Shown here: positions 28,570 to 37,500 of the stretch, in pieces
Position numbering within the stretch: position 1 is the first letter of the stretch
Layout: each line of letters starts with the position of its first letter
NCBI RefSeq assembly: GCF_000012485.1
Contig: NC_007512.1
Location: forward strand, 1,759,501-1,823,500
DNA: 64,000 bases
Source of the DNA: Pelodictyon luteolum DSM 273
GTDB taxonomy: Bacteria > Bacteroidota > Chlorobiia > Chlorobiales > Chlorobiaceae
Direction: 5' to 3'
The notes under the pieces: model-generated
What the model was told of the DNA's origin: nothing
Database searches by the model: none
The model's input: the letters and a program-made list of their open reading frames with translations, nothing else
Made by a program: the position numbers and the translations under genes

Positions 28570-28607
28570 GGGGCTGCCGGCACATGAACCGGCAGCCCCT
28601 TTTGTGT
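28570..28607 (+). terminator. Terminator of glgP
   Basis: A perfect 11-bp GC-rich stem (GGGGCTGCCGG / CCGGCAGCCCC) with an 8-base loop is followed by TTTTGTGTT. It lies 40 bp after the glgP stop and before pyrD. Confidence 0.88.
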
Positions 28608-28646
28608 TCTGCGCAGGTAACCGGCATCAACCAGAAACAGCACGAC

Positions 28647-29579
28647 ATGGCGAACAAACATGCAACAGCGGCCGCCATCGACCTCGGTCGGGGCCTCTCC
28701 CTAAAATCCCCCGTCATGCTCGCATCGGGCACGGTATCATACGGCGAGGAGCTCTGCCGGCTCACCGATCTGTCCAAAATCGGCGGCATTGTCACCAAAG
28801 CCATCTCGCTTGAAGCGCGTGCAGGCAATCCGCCGCAGCGCATCGCCGAAACCCCTTCGGGCATGATCAACGCAATCGGGCTGGCAAACGTCGGCATCGA
28901 CCGGTTCATCTCTGAAAAAGTCCCATTCCTCCAAACACTCGGCACCGCGATCGTCGTCAACATCGCCGGGCGCTCGATCGACGAGTACGCCGAAGTCGTA
29001 TCGCGCCTCGACGCCGTCCCCGGCCTTGACGGGTATGAGATCAACCTCTCCTGCCCGAACGTGAAGGGAGAGTGCATGATCATGGGGGTCAGCCCCGATG
29101 CCACCCGCGAAATCGTCACCGAACTCAGGAGCATCACAGGTCGCCACCTCATGATCAAGCTCACGCCGAATGTGACATCAATCAGCGCCATCGCCATTGC
29201 GGCCGAAAAAGCCGGAGCAGACTCCGTATCGCTGATCAATACGCTGGTGGGAATGGCCATCGACTGGAAAAAGCGCAGACCGCTCCTTAAAAACGTGACA
29301 GGTGGCCTCTCGGGACCGGCAATCAAGCCGGTTGCCCTCGCAAAGGTATGGGAGGTCAACAATGCCGTATCCATCCCTATTGTCGGCATGGGCGGCATCG
29401 CCTCGTTCGACGATGCCATGGAGTTCCTTGTGGCTGGTGCCGGCGCAGTGCAGATCGGCACCATGAACTTCGTTCAGCCCGATATCGGCGAAAAGATCGC
29501 CACGGCGATGGAGGCGTTCTTCTGTGCGCCCGGCGCACCATCCATGGAAGCCTTCCGCGGCAGCCTCGTCACCGGTTGA
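28647..29579 (+). CDS. pyrD: Dihydroorotate dehydrogenase, class 1B
   Basis: PyrD oxidises dihydroorotate to orotate in pyrimidine synthesis. The 310-residue protein is an FMN TIM barrel with TPSGMINAIGLANVGID, the catalytic-cysteine segment INLSCPNVKG and GVGG-type phosphate loops (P-I-V-G-M-G-G-I). These mark the class 1B, NAD-linked form that pairs with the PyrK iron-sulfur flavoprotein, which is not in this window. The start at 28647 avoids an open frame that runs through the glgP terminator. Confidence 0.93.
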   Translation: MANKHATAAAIDLGRGLSLKSPVMLASGTVSYGEELCRLTDLSKIGGIVTKAISLEARAGNPPQRIAETPSGMINAIGLANVGIDRFISEKVPFLQTLGTAIVVNIAGRSIDEYAEVVSRLDAVPGLDGYEINLSCPNVKGECMIMGVSPDATREIVTELRSITGRHLMIKLTPNVTSISAIAIAAEKAGADSVSLINTLVGMAIDWKKRRPLLKNVTGGLSGPAIKPVALAKVWEVNNAVSIPIVGMGGIASFDDAMEFLVAGAGAVQIGTMNFVQPDIGEKIATAMEAFFCAPGAPSMEAFRGSLVTG

Positions 29580-29599
29580 AAGGGCTCCAACAGAGCTCC

Positions 29600-30715
29600 C
29601 TACAGACGCATGCCCTGGCGGGTGGAGAGAAACCGGCTCCGCCGCCTGCCGCCGGTTTTGGACCCCATGATCCGGTACTGGCGGATGATGCGGTTCTTGG
29701 AAAGAAACGCGGTGTTGGTGAGCTGGGCGATGATTCGTGACTCCGTTTCACTGACGTCGACATCCGAGGGGCCGGCATCGCTGAGCAGCTTCACGATCAA
29801 AGGGGCGCACTCAAGCGCGATGAAGAGCATGGTGATGAACGCTATGGCATTGGCAGATGAGCGGCTGGCGTCGTCCCCCGAGTGGGCCAGCTCCCCAAGG
29901 GCCCAGTTGCGGTCTGCAAATCCGGCGGTTGAGGCTTTCCTGGCAAACTCTCCTTCAGAAAGCATCATCTGGCTGTTGAGCCCTTCGGCCTGTTTCCGGC
30001 TGTCGAGATACTCCTCGAGGCGGATGACCTGCACCGCAAGGAATGCCAGGCGCTGCTGCTTTGCCTGCACTACATCTTCCTTGTTCTTTGCGTAGGTGCC
30101 GTAGCCCGGAACACCGGATGTCGTGCTGCTGCTTCTGCCGAACACCTCCAGTTTCAGTTCCTCCCGCAACCGGTCCACGTCCCTGGAAAGTGCATCGTAC
30201 TCCCCCTGGAACCGCTGCAGCTGTCCGGCCTCCATGCCGTATTTCGCCATAAAGGCATCCTGCACCCCCGCAATCTGCGCCCGCTCGGCCGCCAGGTACT
30301 TTTCCTCAAGGCGGGCACGTATCTCCTTGTCGAAAATCTTCAACTCAAGCGGACGGGCGATGACGATGGCGATAAGCACGGCAAACACAAGCCGCGGAGA
30401 GGCCTGATAGAACTGCCTCAGCCCTTTCGAGGTCTTCTTGATGCTTGAAACGATGTAGCGGTCGAGATTGAAAATGGCAAGTCCCCACACCACCCCGAAC
30501 AGCAACGCCCAGAGGGAGCCAAGAGGGTTGCCGGAAAAGACAAAAAAGAGTGCGTAGCCGCCGGAAAGGGCGGCAAAAAGGGCCGTAAAGAAAATCGTTG
30601 CGCCGATGCCCGTGTACTTGCTGTGCTCGGTGGGATATTTTTCTATGATCTCGATCGGCGTGCCGGATGCGATCCAGAAAAAACGCTGAAGTCGGGACAA
30701 GCGGGACATGCTCAT
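29600..30715 (-). CDS. DUF4407 membrane protein
   Basis: This 371-residue protein has four hydrophobic segments: two near 32-50 and 58-75, one near 105-125, and one late, near 290-310. Between the third and fourth lies a long, charged, probably coiled-coil region (about 130-270; R-A-R-L-E-E-K-Y-L-A-A-E-R-A). The N-terminal L-F-F-x-x-S-G-like segment and the N-L-D-R-Y-I motif (around 80) match DUF4407, a family without known function. An AAGG ribosome site precedes the ATG at 30715. It is convergent with pyrD, 20 bp apart. Confidence 0.8.
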   Translation of the reverse strand: MSMSRLSRLQRFFWIASGTPIEIIEKYPTEHSKYTGIGATIFFTALFAALSGGYALFFVFSGNPLGSLWALLFGVVWGLAIFNLDRYIVSSIKKTSKGLRQFYQASPRLVFAVLIAIVIARPLELKIFDKEIRARLEEKYLAAERAQIAGVQDAFMAKYGMEAGQLQRFQGEYDALSRDVDRLREELKLEVFGRSSSTTSGVPGYGTYAKNKEDVVQAKQQRLAFLAVQVIRLEEYLDSRKQAEGLNSQMMLSEGEFARKASTAGFADRNWALGELAHSGDDASRSSANAIAFITMLFIALECAPLIVKLLSDAGPSDVDVSETESRIIAQLTNTAFLSKNRIIRQYRIMGSKTGGRRRSRFLSTRQGMRL

Positions 30716-30870
30716 GGGACCCTTCATCGGAGGGATAGGTTTCAGAAAAGCCCGTGTTATTAAATGTACGTCACCGGCGGGAAAAACCAATCCCCGGCAA
30801 GGGTTCTGATATTCACCGATTTATCCTATCTTAAAGGTCAGCTGCAACACCAACAAAACCCCGAAGCGTC

Positions 30871-31344
30871 ATGCGTATTGGAATCGGTATCGATGTACAC
30901 CCCTTTGCTGAAGGCCGCAAACTCATCGTCGGCGGCGTCGACATTCCCTCCCCGAAAGGACTTGAAGGGCACAGTGATGCCGACGTGCTCCTCCACGCCG
31001 TCAGCGACGCGCTTCTAGGAGCAGCTGCACTCGGAGATATCGGCCTGCACTTCCCCAATACCAGCGCAGAGTACAAGGACATCGACAGCATGATTCTCCT
31101 GAAGCATGTCGGCAGGCTTCTGACGAAAAACGGGTACAGGACGGTCAATGTCGATGCCATGCTGCTGCTCGAAGCCCCGAAAATCGCCCCCTACGTCGCC
31201 GACATGCGCCGCAACATCGCCCGTTGCCTTGATATTGACACTTCCCTTGTGTCCGTGAAGGCGACCACCAACGAAAAACTCGGCTATATCGGCCGTGAAG
31301 AGGGCGCTGCCGCCCACGCCGTCTGCATCATCGAAACCCTCTGA
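30871..31344 (+). CDS. ispF: 2-C-methyl-D-erythritol 2,4-cyclodiphosphate synthase
   Basis: IspF makes MEcPP in the non-mevalonate isoprenoid pathway, needed for chlorophyll tails, carotenoids and quinones. The 157-residue protein has the metal site D-V-H (8-10), the signature [29 protein letters not shown] and the C-terminal [20 protein letters not shown]. Length is standard. It stands alone between a divergent DUF4407 gene and a convergent permease. Confidence 0.96.
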   Translation: MRIGIGIDVHPFAEGRKLIVGGVDIPSPKGLEGHSDADVLLHAVSDALLGAAALGDIGLHFPNTSAEYKDIDSMILLKHVGRLLTKNGYRTVNVDAMLLLEAPKIAPYVADMRRNIARCLDIDTSLVSVKATTNEKLGYIGREEGAAAHAVCIIETL

Positions 31345-31376
31345 GGCACTGCCCGGCAAAGGTTGCCGGCTCAGCT

Positions 31377-32645
31377 TCAGACTTCTCCGCGAAGGACCTG
31401 CACCGGCATGTACCGGGTAGCCTTGCGTGCAGGGCTTATTGAAGAAAGGACCGCGATGAAGATGCCGAAGGCAATCACCAGAAGATGCGCATCGGGGGTT
31501 TCCAGAATATTGATCCGATCCGCCTTCAGCACCCCGGCCGTTGTCGCCGCAAAGCGGATGGAAGAAACGAAATGGCAGATCACATGACCGAGCGGGCTTC
31601 CGACCAGGACACCGAGAATGCCGATCATGAGCCCCTCGAGCATGAAGATTCCGGTGACAGAGCCCGCCTGCACTCCCATTGAACGCATGATGGCGATGTC
31701 TTTCACCTTCTGCAGCACCACAGTGGTCATCACCGACGACACCCCGAGACCGGCAACGATGAAGACGAACCCCACGAGGACGAGGGTGATGGCCGCGTTG
31801 CGGTTGTAGAAATCAATCACGTTGCGGTTGGTCTCATCCCAGCTTTCGCTCCGGTAGCCTGTTGCAGCCTGGACGGCAGCCGCCGTTACCGACGCCCGCT
31901 CCACATCCTCCACCGAAAGGCCGATGCCTGTCACGGCGTTCGGCGCAACATCCTCCATCCGCCGGGCGAGCGGCAGGTTCACAAACGCCTCCCGCTCATC
32001 TTTTGCATTGAACCCGCTGCTGAAGCGCCCTACAACCGTAGCCGAAAACTCGCGGCCATCGCGGTTCACAAGCACGATCCGGTCGCCATGGGATGCGTGA
32101 AGTTTTGCAGCAAGAAGATCTCCGAGAATGATGCCATCAGAAGTATAGGCAAGTTCGCCGAGGGCATTCGGCTCCAGAAGATTCTTTTCAAGGCCGGCAA
32201 TGCCCGCCTCAAGCGAAGGAACCACGCCCTTCACCACGCAGGGAGTGAACCGGCTCCGGTTTCGGGCGATGACCCTGCTTTCAACAAATGGTGAGATCTC
32301 CTTCAGGCCTTTCTCCCGGGAAATGCCCTGAACCACGCCCAGATAGTCCTTGATGACCAGAGGGCGGTCGGGTGTCACATTCTTCACCACCATCGACACC
32401 CGGCCCGGCCTCGGAGAAATGACGTTGTCGGGAACAGCAACCCTCACCCGCTCGGCACGGACAACCACGTTCGGCACCGTGTCGATCACTTTCGAGATCA
32501 CATTGGCCGAGGATCCCTTCGCAACGGAAATGGTCGTCACAAGCATGGCCGAACCCACTGCCACACCAAGAGCGGTCAGGAACGTCTGGCGCTTCCGCTC
32601 CCTGAGATGCACCCAGGCAATCCTGAAGAGATCGGTCCAGTCCAT
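31377..32645 (-). CDS. FtsX/MacB-type ABC transporter permease
   Basis: This 422-residue permease has one membrane helix near the N-terminus (about 22-42), a large extracytoplasmic domain, and three helices in the last third (around FIVAGLGVSSVMTTVVLQKVKDIAIMRSMGVQ, MLEGLMIGILGVLVGSPLGHV and LLVIAFGIFIAVLSSISPARKATRYMPVQVLRGE). This is the FtsX fold of LolC/MacB-like transporters for lipoproteins, peptides or cell-wall signalling. The ATPase is not adjacent, so partner and substrate are unknown. It diverges from pfkA. Confidence 0.86.
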   Translation of the reverse strand: MDWTDLFRIAWVHLRERKRQTFLTALGVAVGSAMLVTTISVAKGSSANVISKVIDTVPNVVVRAERVRVAVPDNVISPRPGRVSMVVKNVTPDRPLVIKDYLGVVQGISREKGLKEISPFVESRVIARNRSRFTPCVVKGVVPSLEAGIAGLEKNLLEPNALGELAYTSDGIILGDLLAAKLHASHGDRIVLVNRDGREFSATVVGRFSSGFNAKDEREAFVNLPLARRMEDVAPNAVTGIGLSVEDVERASVTAAAVQAATGYRSESWDETNRNVIDFYNRNAAITLVLVGFVFIVAGLGVSSVMTTVVLQKVKDIAIMRSMGVQAGSVTGIFMLEGLMIGILGVLVGSPLGHVICHFVSSIRFAATTAGVLKADRINILETPDAHLLVIAFGIFIAVLSSISPARKATRYMPVQVLRGEV

Positions 32646-32802
32646 GGGAGAATTAGCGTTGAAAAATCACACAAAAAATCTATTTTGACTGCAGTACAGC
32701 AACACCGGCCAATGGAAATACGGCATTGGCAGATCACATCACAGTATACATAAATCAGGGCATCATAATCCACCCCTAAAGAGACACAAGGAGATCGATA
32801 CG

Positions 32803-34008
32803 GTGAAAAAAATTGGCATTCTAACGAGCGGCGGCGACTGCGGTGGACTCAACGCGGTCCTGAAAGGCGCTGCCCTCATGGCAGAAGCGAAAGGCCTTGA
32901 ACTCTTCGTCATTCCCAACGGCTACGCAGGCCTTTACAACCTCATAGACCAGGAGAGCCTTGTCCGGCTCGATCAGCAGCGCCTCGACAAGTTCGATGCA
33001 ACCTTCGCCGGTTCAGAAGCCGGCCACTCCCGGGTGAAGATCAAGGCGATCAGCAACCCCGAGAAGTACAACCGCATCAAGGCCGGCATGAAGAAATTCG
33101 ACCTCGACGGCCTCGTCATCAGCGGCGGAGACGACTCCGGCAGCGTCATGGTTGACCTCAACCAGAACGGCGTCCAGTGCATCCATGCACCAAAAACAAT
33201 GGATCTCGACCTCCAGACCTACTCGGTCGGCGGCGACTCCACCATCAACAGAATCACCGAGTTCGTCCACGACCTGAAAACCACGGGCAAGACCCACAAC
33301 CGGGTACTGGTCACCGAGGTCTTCGGACGCTATGCGGGCCACACGGCATTCCGCAGCGGCGTTGCCGCTGAAGCGGACTGCATCCTCATCCCTGAAATTC
33401 CCGCTGACTGGGACGTGGTCTACCAGCACCTCGCTGAGCGCTTCACCCGCAGGATCCGCCAGAGCGATGTGCACAGCGGAACCTACACCATCGTCGTCGC
33501 CGAAGGCCTCAAGAATGCAGACGGAAGCGACATTGTCGACGAGTCTGCAGGCATCGATGCGTTCGGGCACAAGAAACTGGCCGGAGCTGGCAAGTTCACC
33601 TGCCAGGAGATCCAGAAGCGGATGAAAGCAGACCCGGCAATGCCGCTCTTCATGAAAGAGACCGGCATGTTCGTCGAAGGAATCTACGAGATCCCCGAGG
33701 TTCGCGAAATCCATCCCGGCCACCTTGTCCGCTGCGGAAGCTCCTCGGCCTACGACACCAACTTCGGGTTCGAAGCCGGAGCCGCCGCAGTCCTGCTCCT
33801 CCTCGATGGCAAAACCGGTGTGACCGTTTCAAAGGTAAAGGGCCGCAAGGTCGAGTACATTGAATCGGAAAAAGCCATCGTGCAGCGCCATGTCGACCTC
33901 GAACAGGTCGCCATGTACGAGGCACTCGGCATCTGCTTCGGCCGCAAGCCGGTTGAGTACGATCCGATCATGCGCGAAGTCGAGGGCGTCTACGAAAGGA
34001 TCTACTGA
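32803..34008 (+). CDS. pfkA: 6-phosphofructokinase with pyrophosphate-type signatures
   Basis: This 401-residue phosphofructokinase has the fold motifs ILTSGGDCGGLN and E-V-F-G-R-Y-A-G-H-T-A-F-R. At the two positions that usually tell the phosphate donor it reads GGDDS (Asp111, where ATP enzymes have Gly) and PKTMD (Lys131, where ATP enzymes have Gly). Both favour pyrophosphate as donor and a reversible reaction. It starts with GTG, preceded by a good AAGGAG site at a proper distance. It has its own terminator. Assignment to the family is firm; donor is an inference. Confidence 0.9.
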   Translation: MKKIGILTSGGDCGGLNAVLKGAALMAEAKGLELFVIPNGYAGLYNLIDQESLVRLDQQRLDKFDATFAGSEAGHSRVKIKAISNPEKYNRIKAGMKKFDLDGLVISGGDDSGSVMVDLNQNGVQCIHAPKTMDLDLQTYSVGGDSTINRITEFVHDLKTTGKTHNRVLVTEVFGRYAGHTAFRSGVAAEADCILIPEIPADWDVVYQHLAERFTRRIRQSDVHSGTYTIVVAEGLKNADGSDIVDESAGIDAFGHKKLAGAGKFTCQEIQKRMKADPAMPLFMKETGMFVEGIYEIPEVREIHPGHLVRCGSSSAYDTNFGFEAGAAAVLLLLDGKTGVTVSKVKGRKVEYIESEKAIVQRHVDLEQVAMYEALGICFGRKPVEYDPIMREVEGVYERIY

Positions 34009-34028
34009 TCCATTCCGCATCCATTGCA

Positions 34029-34058
34029 GCCCCGCAGGCGACTGCGGGGCTTTTTTTT
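34029..34058 (+). terminator. Terminator of pfkA
   Basis: A perfect 9-bp stem GCCCCGCAG/CTGCGGGGC with a 4-base loop is followed by eight T residues, 20 bp after the pfkA stop. Confidence 0.93.
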
Positions 34059-34138
34059 GGATTTGTAAAAACCCCGAAACAAAACCTATCTTTGAGCTGA
34101 ATACTCAAGCAACGAACCAACATACCAACGACCGCATC

Positions 34139-35050
34139 ATGAACAAGTCTCTTAAAATCTGGATGAACGGGGAACTGATCGACTGGAACGACGCGAAGAT
34201 CCATATCCTCTCGCATGTCGTCCACTACGGGTCGTCCATCTTTGAAGGCATCCGGTGCTATGAAACCGCAAAAGGATCGGCCATCCTGTTTCTGGATGAG
34301 CACATCCGCCGCCTTCGGGACTCGTCGAAGATCTACCGCATTGAAATCCCCTATTCGGAAAAAGAGCTGAAGGATGCAGTCATCAGCACCATACACGCCA
34401 ACAGCCATAAGTCCTGCTACGTCCGTCCGATCGTGTACCGCGGACAGGGCGCGCTCGGCGTCAACCCCCACCGCGCTTCGATTGAGGTCTCCATCGCCAC
34501 CTGGGAATGGGGCACCTACCTCGGAGAGGACGTGCTTGAAACAGGCGTCGACGTCCGTGTCTCTTCATGGAACCGCGTTGCACCGAACACCCTCCCCTCA
34601 TGGGCGAAAGCTGGCGGAAACTACCTGAACTCGCAGTTGATCAAGATGGAAGCCCTGATGGACGACTACGCGGAAGGACTCGCCCTTGATGTCAACGGCT
34701 ATGTCTCCGAAGGCAGCGGCGAGAACATCTTCGTGGTCCGCGACGGCGTCATCCACACCCCCATGTCGGGTCAGTCGATCCTGCCGGGATTCACCCGCCA
34801 GGCGGTCATGCACATCGCCGGGGAGCTCGGCTATGAGGTGAAGGAAACCATGATCCCGCGTGAAGCCCTCTATATCGCCGACGAGGTGTTTCTGACCGGA
34901 ACCGCCGCCGAAATCACACCCGTCAGAAGCATCGACAAGTACCCGATCGGCGATGAAAAACGCGGCCCCATCACCGAAGCGCTCCAGCATCACTACCTGA
35001 AAATCGTCCAGACCGGCGAAGACCCTTACAACTGGCTCACATTCATTTGA
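34139..35050 (+). CDS. ilvE: Branched-chain amino acid aminotransferase
   Basis: IlvE makes the last step of Val, Leu and Ile synthesis. The 303-residue fold-type IV PLP enzyme has HYGSSIFEGIRCYET, the PLP-lysine segment WAKAGGNYLNSQL, and A-L-D-V-N-G-Y-V-S-E-G-S-G-E-N and FLTGTAAEITPVRSID in the C-terminal half. These match the bacterial IlvE group closely. The ATG at 34139 follows the pfkA terminator and an AT-rich stretch that could hold its promoter. holB follows 13 bp later. Confidence 0.94.
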   Translation: MNKSLKIWMNGELIDWNDAKIHILSHVVHYGSSIFEGIRCYETAKGSAILFLDEHIRRLRDSSKIYRIEIPYSEKELKDAVISTIHANSHKSCYVRPIVYRGQGALGVNPHRASIEVSIATWEWGTYLGEDVLETGVDVRVSSWNRVAPNTLPSWAKAGGNYLNSQLIKMEALMDDYAEGLALDVNGYVSEGSGENIFVVRDGVIHTPMSGQSILPGFTRQAVMHIAGELGYEVKETMIPREALYIADEVFLTGTAAEITPVRSIDKYPIGDEKRGPITEALQHHYLKIVQTGEDPYNWLTFI

Positions 35051-35063
35051 GAGGCTTGGCAGC

Positions 35064-36230
35064 ATGAGCTGGAACAGGGTCATCGGACAGAAACAACAGG
35101 TCCGCGTCCTGTCGAACGCCCTTGAAAAAGGGCGTCTGGCCCACGCCTACCTTTTCAGCGGCCCCGAAGGCTCCGGAAAGGAGATGACGGCGCTGGAACT
35201 GGCGGCGGCGCTGAACTGCCGCTCTCCAGATGCAATGAGTAACGGCGCCTGCGGGACCTGCCCCGACTGCCTGCAGATCAGGGAGTTCATGCACCCGAAC
35301 GTCGAATACCTCTTCCCTGTCGAAGCCGCCCTGCTCGAAGGGGGGGACTCGCAGAAAAAGGACAACAAAAAGTTCACTGAAGCAAGGGAGCGGTTCCTCG
35401 CCCTCATCGAAAAGAAAAAGGAGAACCCCTACTTCTCTCCGGCAATGGACCGATCGATGGGCATCCTCACAGAGCAGGTTGTCGCGCTTCAGCAGAAAGC
35501 CTCATTCATGCCGCGTGAAGGCACAAGAAAGGTCTTCATCATATCTCAGGCCGAAAAGCTTCACCCCTCGGCTGCAAACAAGCTCCTGAAACTGCTCGAG
35601 GAGCCGCCGGCGCATGTGCTGTTCGTTCTCGTGACTGCGCGCCCCGACTCCCTTCTGGCGACCATCCGTTCCCGGTGCCAGGAGATCCGTTTCCAGCGTG
35701 TCCCGGCCGCAGAACTCCGCACATGGCTCGAGGAGCACTCTCCGGAGATCGTGGACCCGGAGCTGGGCTTCATCGTAAATTTCTCAAGGGGCAACCTCAA
35801 GCTTGCATGGGAGCTCATCGCCGGAAGGGATGAGGCCTCCTCGGAACCCGCCACCATCGCCATCCGCCAGATGGCGCTCGACTACCTCCGTAAGGTGCTT
35901 GCGCCGAAACGGTTCCACGAAGCCCTCACGGCCTCTGAAGAGCATGCCAAAAACCTTTCCCGCACCGAACTGGTCCTCTTCATCGGAGCCATCCTGCTCT
36001 TCCTGCAGGACACCTGTCACCGCAGGATCGTTCCGGGATTCAGGAACCTGAACAACCCCGACATCACGGACGCTGTTGACCGGTTCGCCAAAAACTTCCC
36101 GAACCCGGACTATCTCGGAGTCTCCACCCTCGCAGAGGAATCCATCCGCGCCATCGAGCGCAACGCCAGCCCACTCCTCGTCATGGCCGCATTCACCGCT
36201 GCCCTCAGGCCCCTCCTCTGGCGGGCCTGA
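35064..36230 (+). CDS. holB: DNA polymerase III delta-prime subunit
   Basis: This 388-residue clamp-loader ATPase homologue has FSGPEGSGKEM at about 31-41, a zinc module (C-G-T-C-P-D-C after an earlier Cys near residue 52) and the S-R-C motif in TIRSRCQEIRF that delta-prime uses to act on neighbouring gamma/tau subunits. The P-loop ends G-K-E instead of G-K-T/S, so it may not hydrolyse ATP, as is usual for delta-prime. The C-terminal third is less conserved. It follows ilvE by 13 bp. A 22-bp piece of its 3' end is duplicated just past the stop. Confidence 0.85.
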   Translation: MSWNRVIGQKQQVRVLSNALEKGRLAHAYLFSGPEGSGKEMTALELAAALNCRSPDAMSNGACGTCPDCLQIREFMHPNVEYLFPVEAALLEGGDSQKKDNKKFTEARERFLALIEKKKENPYFSPAMDRSMGILTEQVVALQQKASFMPREGTRKVFIISQAEKLHPSAANKLLKLLEEPPAHVLFVLVTARPDSLLATIRSRCQEIRFQRVPAAELRTWLEEHSPEIVDPELGFIVNFSRGNLKLAWELIAGRDEASSEPATIAIRQMALDYLRKVLAPKRFHEALTASEEHAKNLSRTELVLFIGAILLFLQDTCHRRIVPGFRNLNNPDITDAVDRFAKNFPNPDYLGVSTLAEESIRAIERNASPLLVMAAFTAALRPLLWRA

Positions 36231-36262
36231 CACCCAATCTCCCCTCCTCTGGCGGGCCTGAC
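36210..36262. repeat. Direct repeat of 22 bp at the end of holB
   Basis: The same 22 bases occur at 36210-36231 and 36241-36262, offset by 31 bp. The first copy encodes the last residues and stop of holB; the second lies in the spacer before the convergent pepP. Each copy contains an AGGCCC-like / GGGCCT inverted piece, but no T tract follows. It looks like a small tandem duplication. Confidence 0.85.
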
Positions 36263-36279
36263 CCGTTCGCACCGGCTCC

Positions 36280-37374
36280 TTACAGCTCGATCAGTTCCTT
36301 CGTGAACCGCTGCAGCGGTCTTGCCCCACCCGCCTCCATCACAACCGTGTCTTCGATGCGCACCCCGAACCGCCCCTCCAGATAGATGCCCGGCTCAATG
36401 GTGAATACCATACCCTCTTGCAGCACCGCCTCCCCCTTCAAGCTGATGCGCGGCTCCTCGTGCACCTCGAGGCCGATTCCGTGGCCGAGACCGTGGCCGA
36501 ACGCCTCACCGTAGCCGTGACCGGCGATGAACGAGCGGACAACGGCATCAAGCTCTCTTGCCTTCATCCCGCACCGGGCCGAACGGATACCGAGTTGCTG
36601 TGCCTCGCGGACGATGTCGTAGACCCGGCGTGCCTCGTCCGGCACCCTTCCGAGAGCAACGGTCCGGGTCTGGTCGGAGGCGTACCCTCCCGCCATGCAG
36701 CCCATGTCGATGACCACAAGTGCCCCCTCCCGGAACTGCTCCCCGGTCGGACGTGCATGCGGCATGGCAGACCGCGCGCCGCCGGCGACAATGGGATCGA
36801 ACGAATCTTTCTCGCCTCCAAACTTCCGGTGCAGACAGGAAATCTCCGTTGCGATATCACATTCGCTCACCCGCTCGGAGATCATCGGCACTACAGCGTC
36901 GAGCACCTTCCCGCTGATGTCGGCGGCATTCTGCATGAGGTTGAGTTCAACCGGATTTTTCACCATCCTGAATTCGTTGAAAAAACCAGCCAGAGGCTCC
37001 AGGCTGCACCGGTTAGCGAGCGCCTCCATGAAACGCTTCGCATCCTGCCACAAAACGGTATCGGACTGCAGTGCGACTGTTCCCTTGAGAGGATGGCGGC
37101 CCGAGGCGAGTTCTGCGGCAACCCCTTCCTGAACGACAACCGTCTCGGCAACGGCAACTTCCCGTTCGGCCTGCTCCCGATACCTGAAATCAGTGAACAG
37201 GCGGCAGACGGACGGAGTAACAAGCAACCTGGCGCTCGAACCCGAAAAGCCCGTCAGCCAGCGGATTGTAGAGAGGTCAGTTATGATGAACCCTCCAAGC
37301 CTCCGCTCCTCCATTGCGCTGCGTACGGCAGCGAGTGCCGCCTCCCGGAAATCCTCGATTCCTGACATACCCAT
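36280..37374 (-). CDS. pepP: M24-family Xaa-Pro aminopeptidase
   Basis: This 364-residue metallopeptidase removes N-terminal residues before proline. An N-terminal creatinase-type domain (1-130) is followed by the pita-bread domain with all five metal ligands: VVIDMGCMAGGYASDQTRT (two Asp), the His of GHGLGHGIGLEVHE, and Glu in MVFTIEPGIYL and GVRIEDTVV. No signal peptide, so cytoplasmic peptide turnover. The first ATG has an AGG five bases upstream; a second ATG two codons on is also possible. It is convergent with holB. Confidence 0.9.
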   Translation of the reverse strand: MGMSGIEDFREAALAAVRSAMEERRLGGFIITDLSTIRWLTGFSGSSARLLVTPSVCRLFTDFRYREQAEREVAVAETVVVQEGVAAELASGRHPLKGTVALQSDTVLWQDAKRFMEALANRCSLEPLAGFFNEFRMVKNPVELNLMQNAADISGKVLDAVVPMISERVSECDIATEISCLHRKFGGEKDSFDPIVAGGARSAMPHARPTGEQFREGALVVIDMGCMAGGYASDQTRTVALGRVPDEARRVYDIVREAQQLGIRSARCGMKARELDAVVRSFIAGHGYGEAFGHGLGHGIGLEVHEEPRISLKGEAVLQEGMVFTIEPGIYLEGRFGVRIEDTVVMEAGGARPLQRFTKELIEL

Positions 37375-37500
37375 GGAAACCTGAATATTTTTTAGTGAAA
37401 AAGACGTACCAGACCCCCCGATACGCTTGCATAGCCGGCAATTCTTGTTATTATTGAGGATTTACGAATATTTCCACCCATTTGCCAACGAATCAGTGTA

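Noticed and set aside
26460-28661. Antisense open frame of 733 codons opposite glgP
   Set aside because: Same cause: strong G/C bias at third codon positions in glgP keeps the opposite frame free of stops. No domain, signal peptide or ribosome site supports it.
31352-31369. Hairpin CCGGCA/TGCCGG between ispF and the permease as a terminator
   Set aside because: Short stem and no T run on either side.
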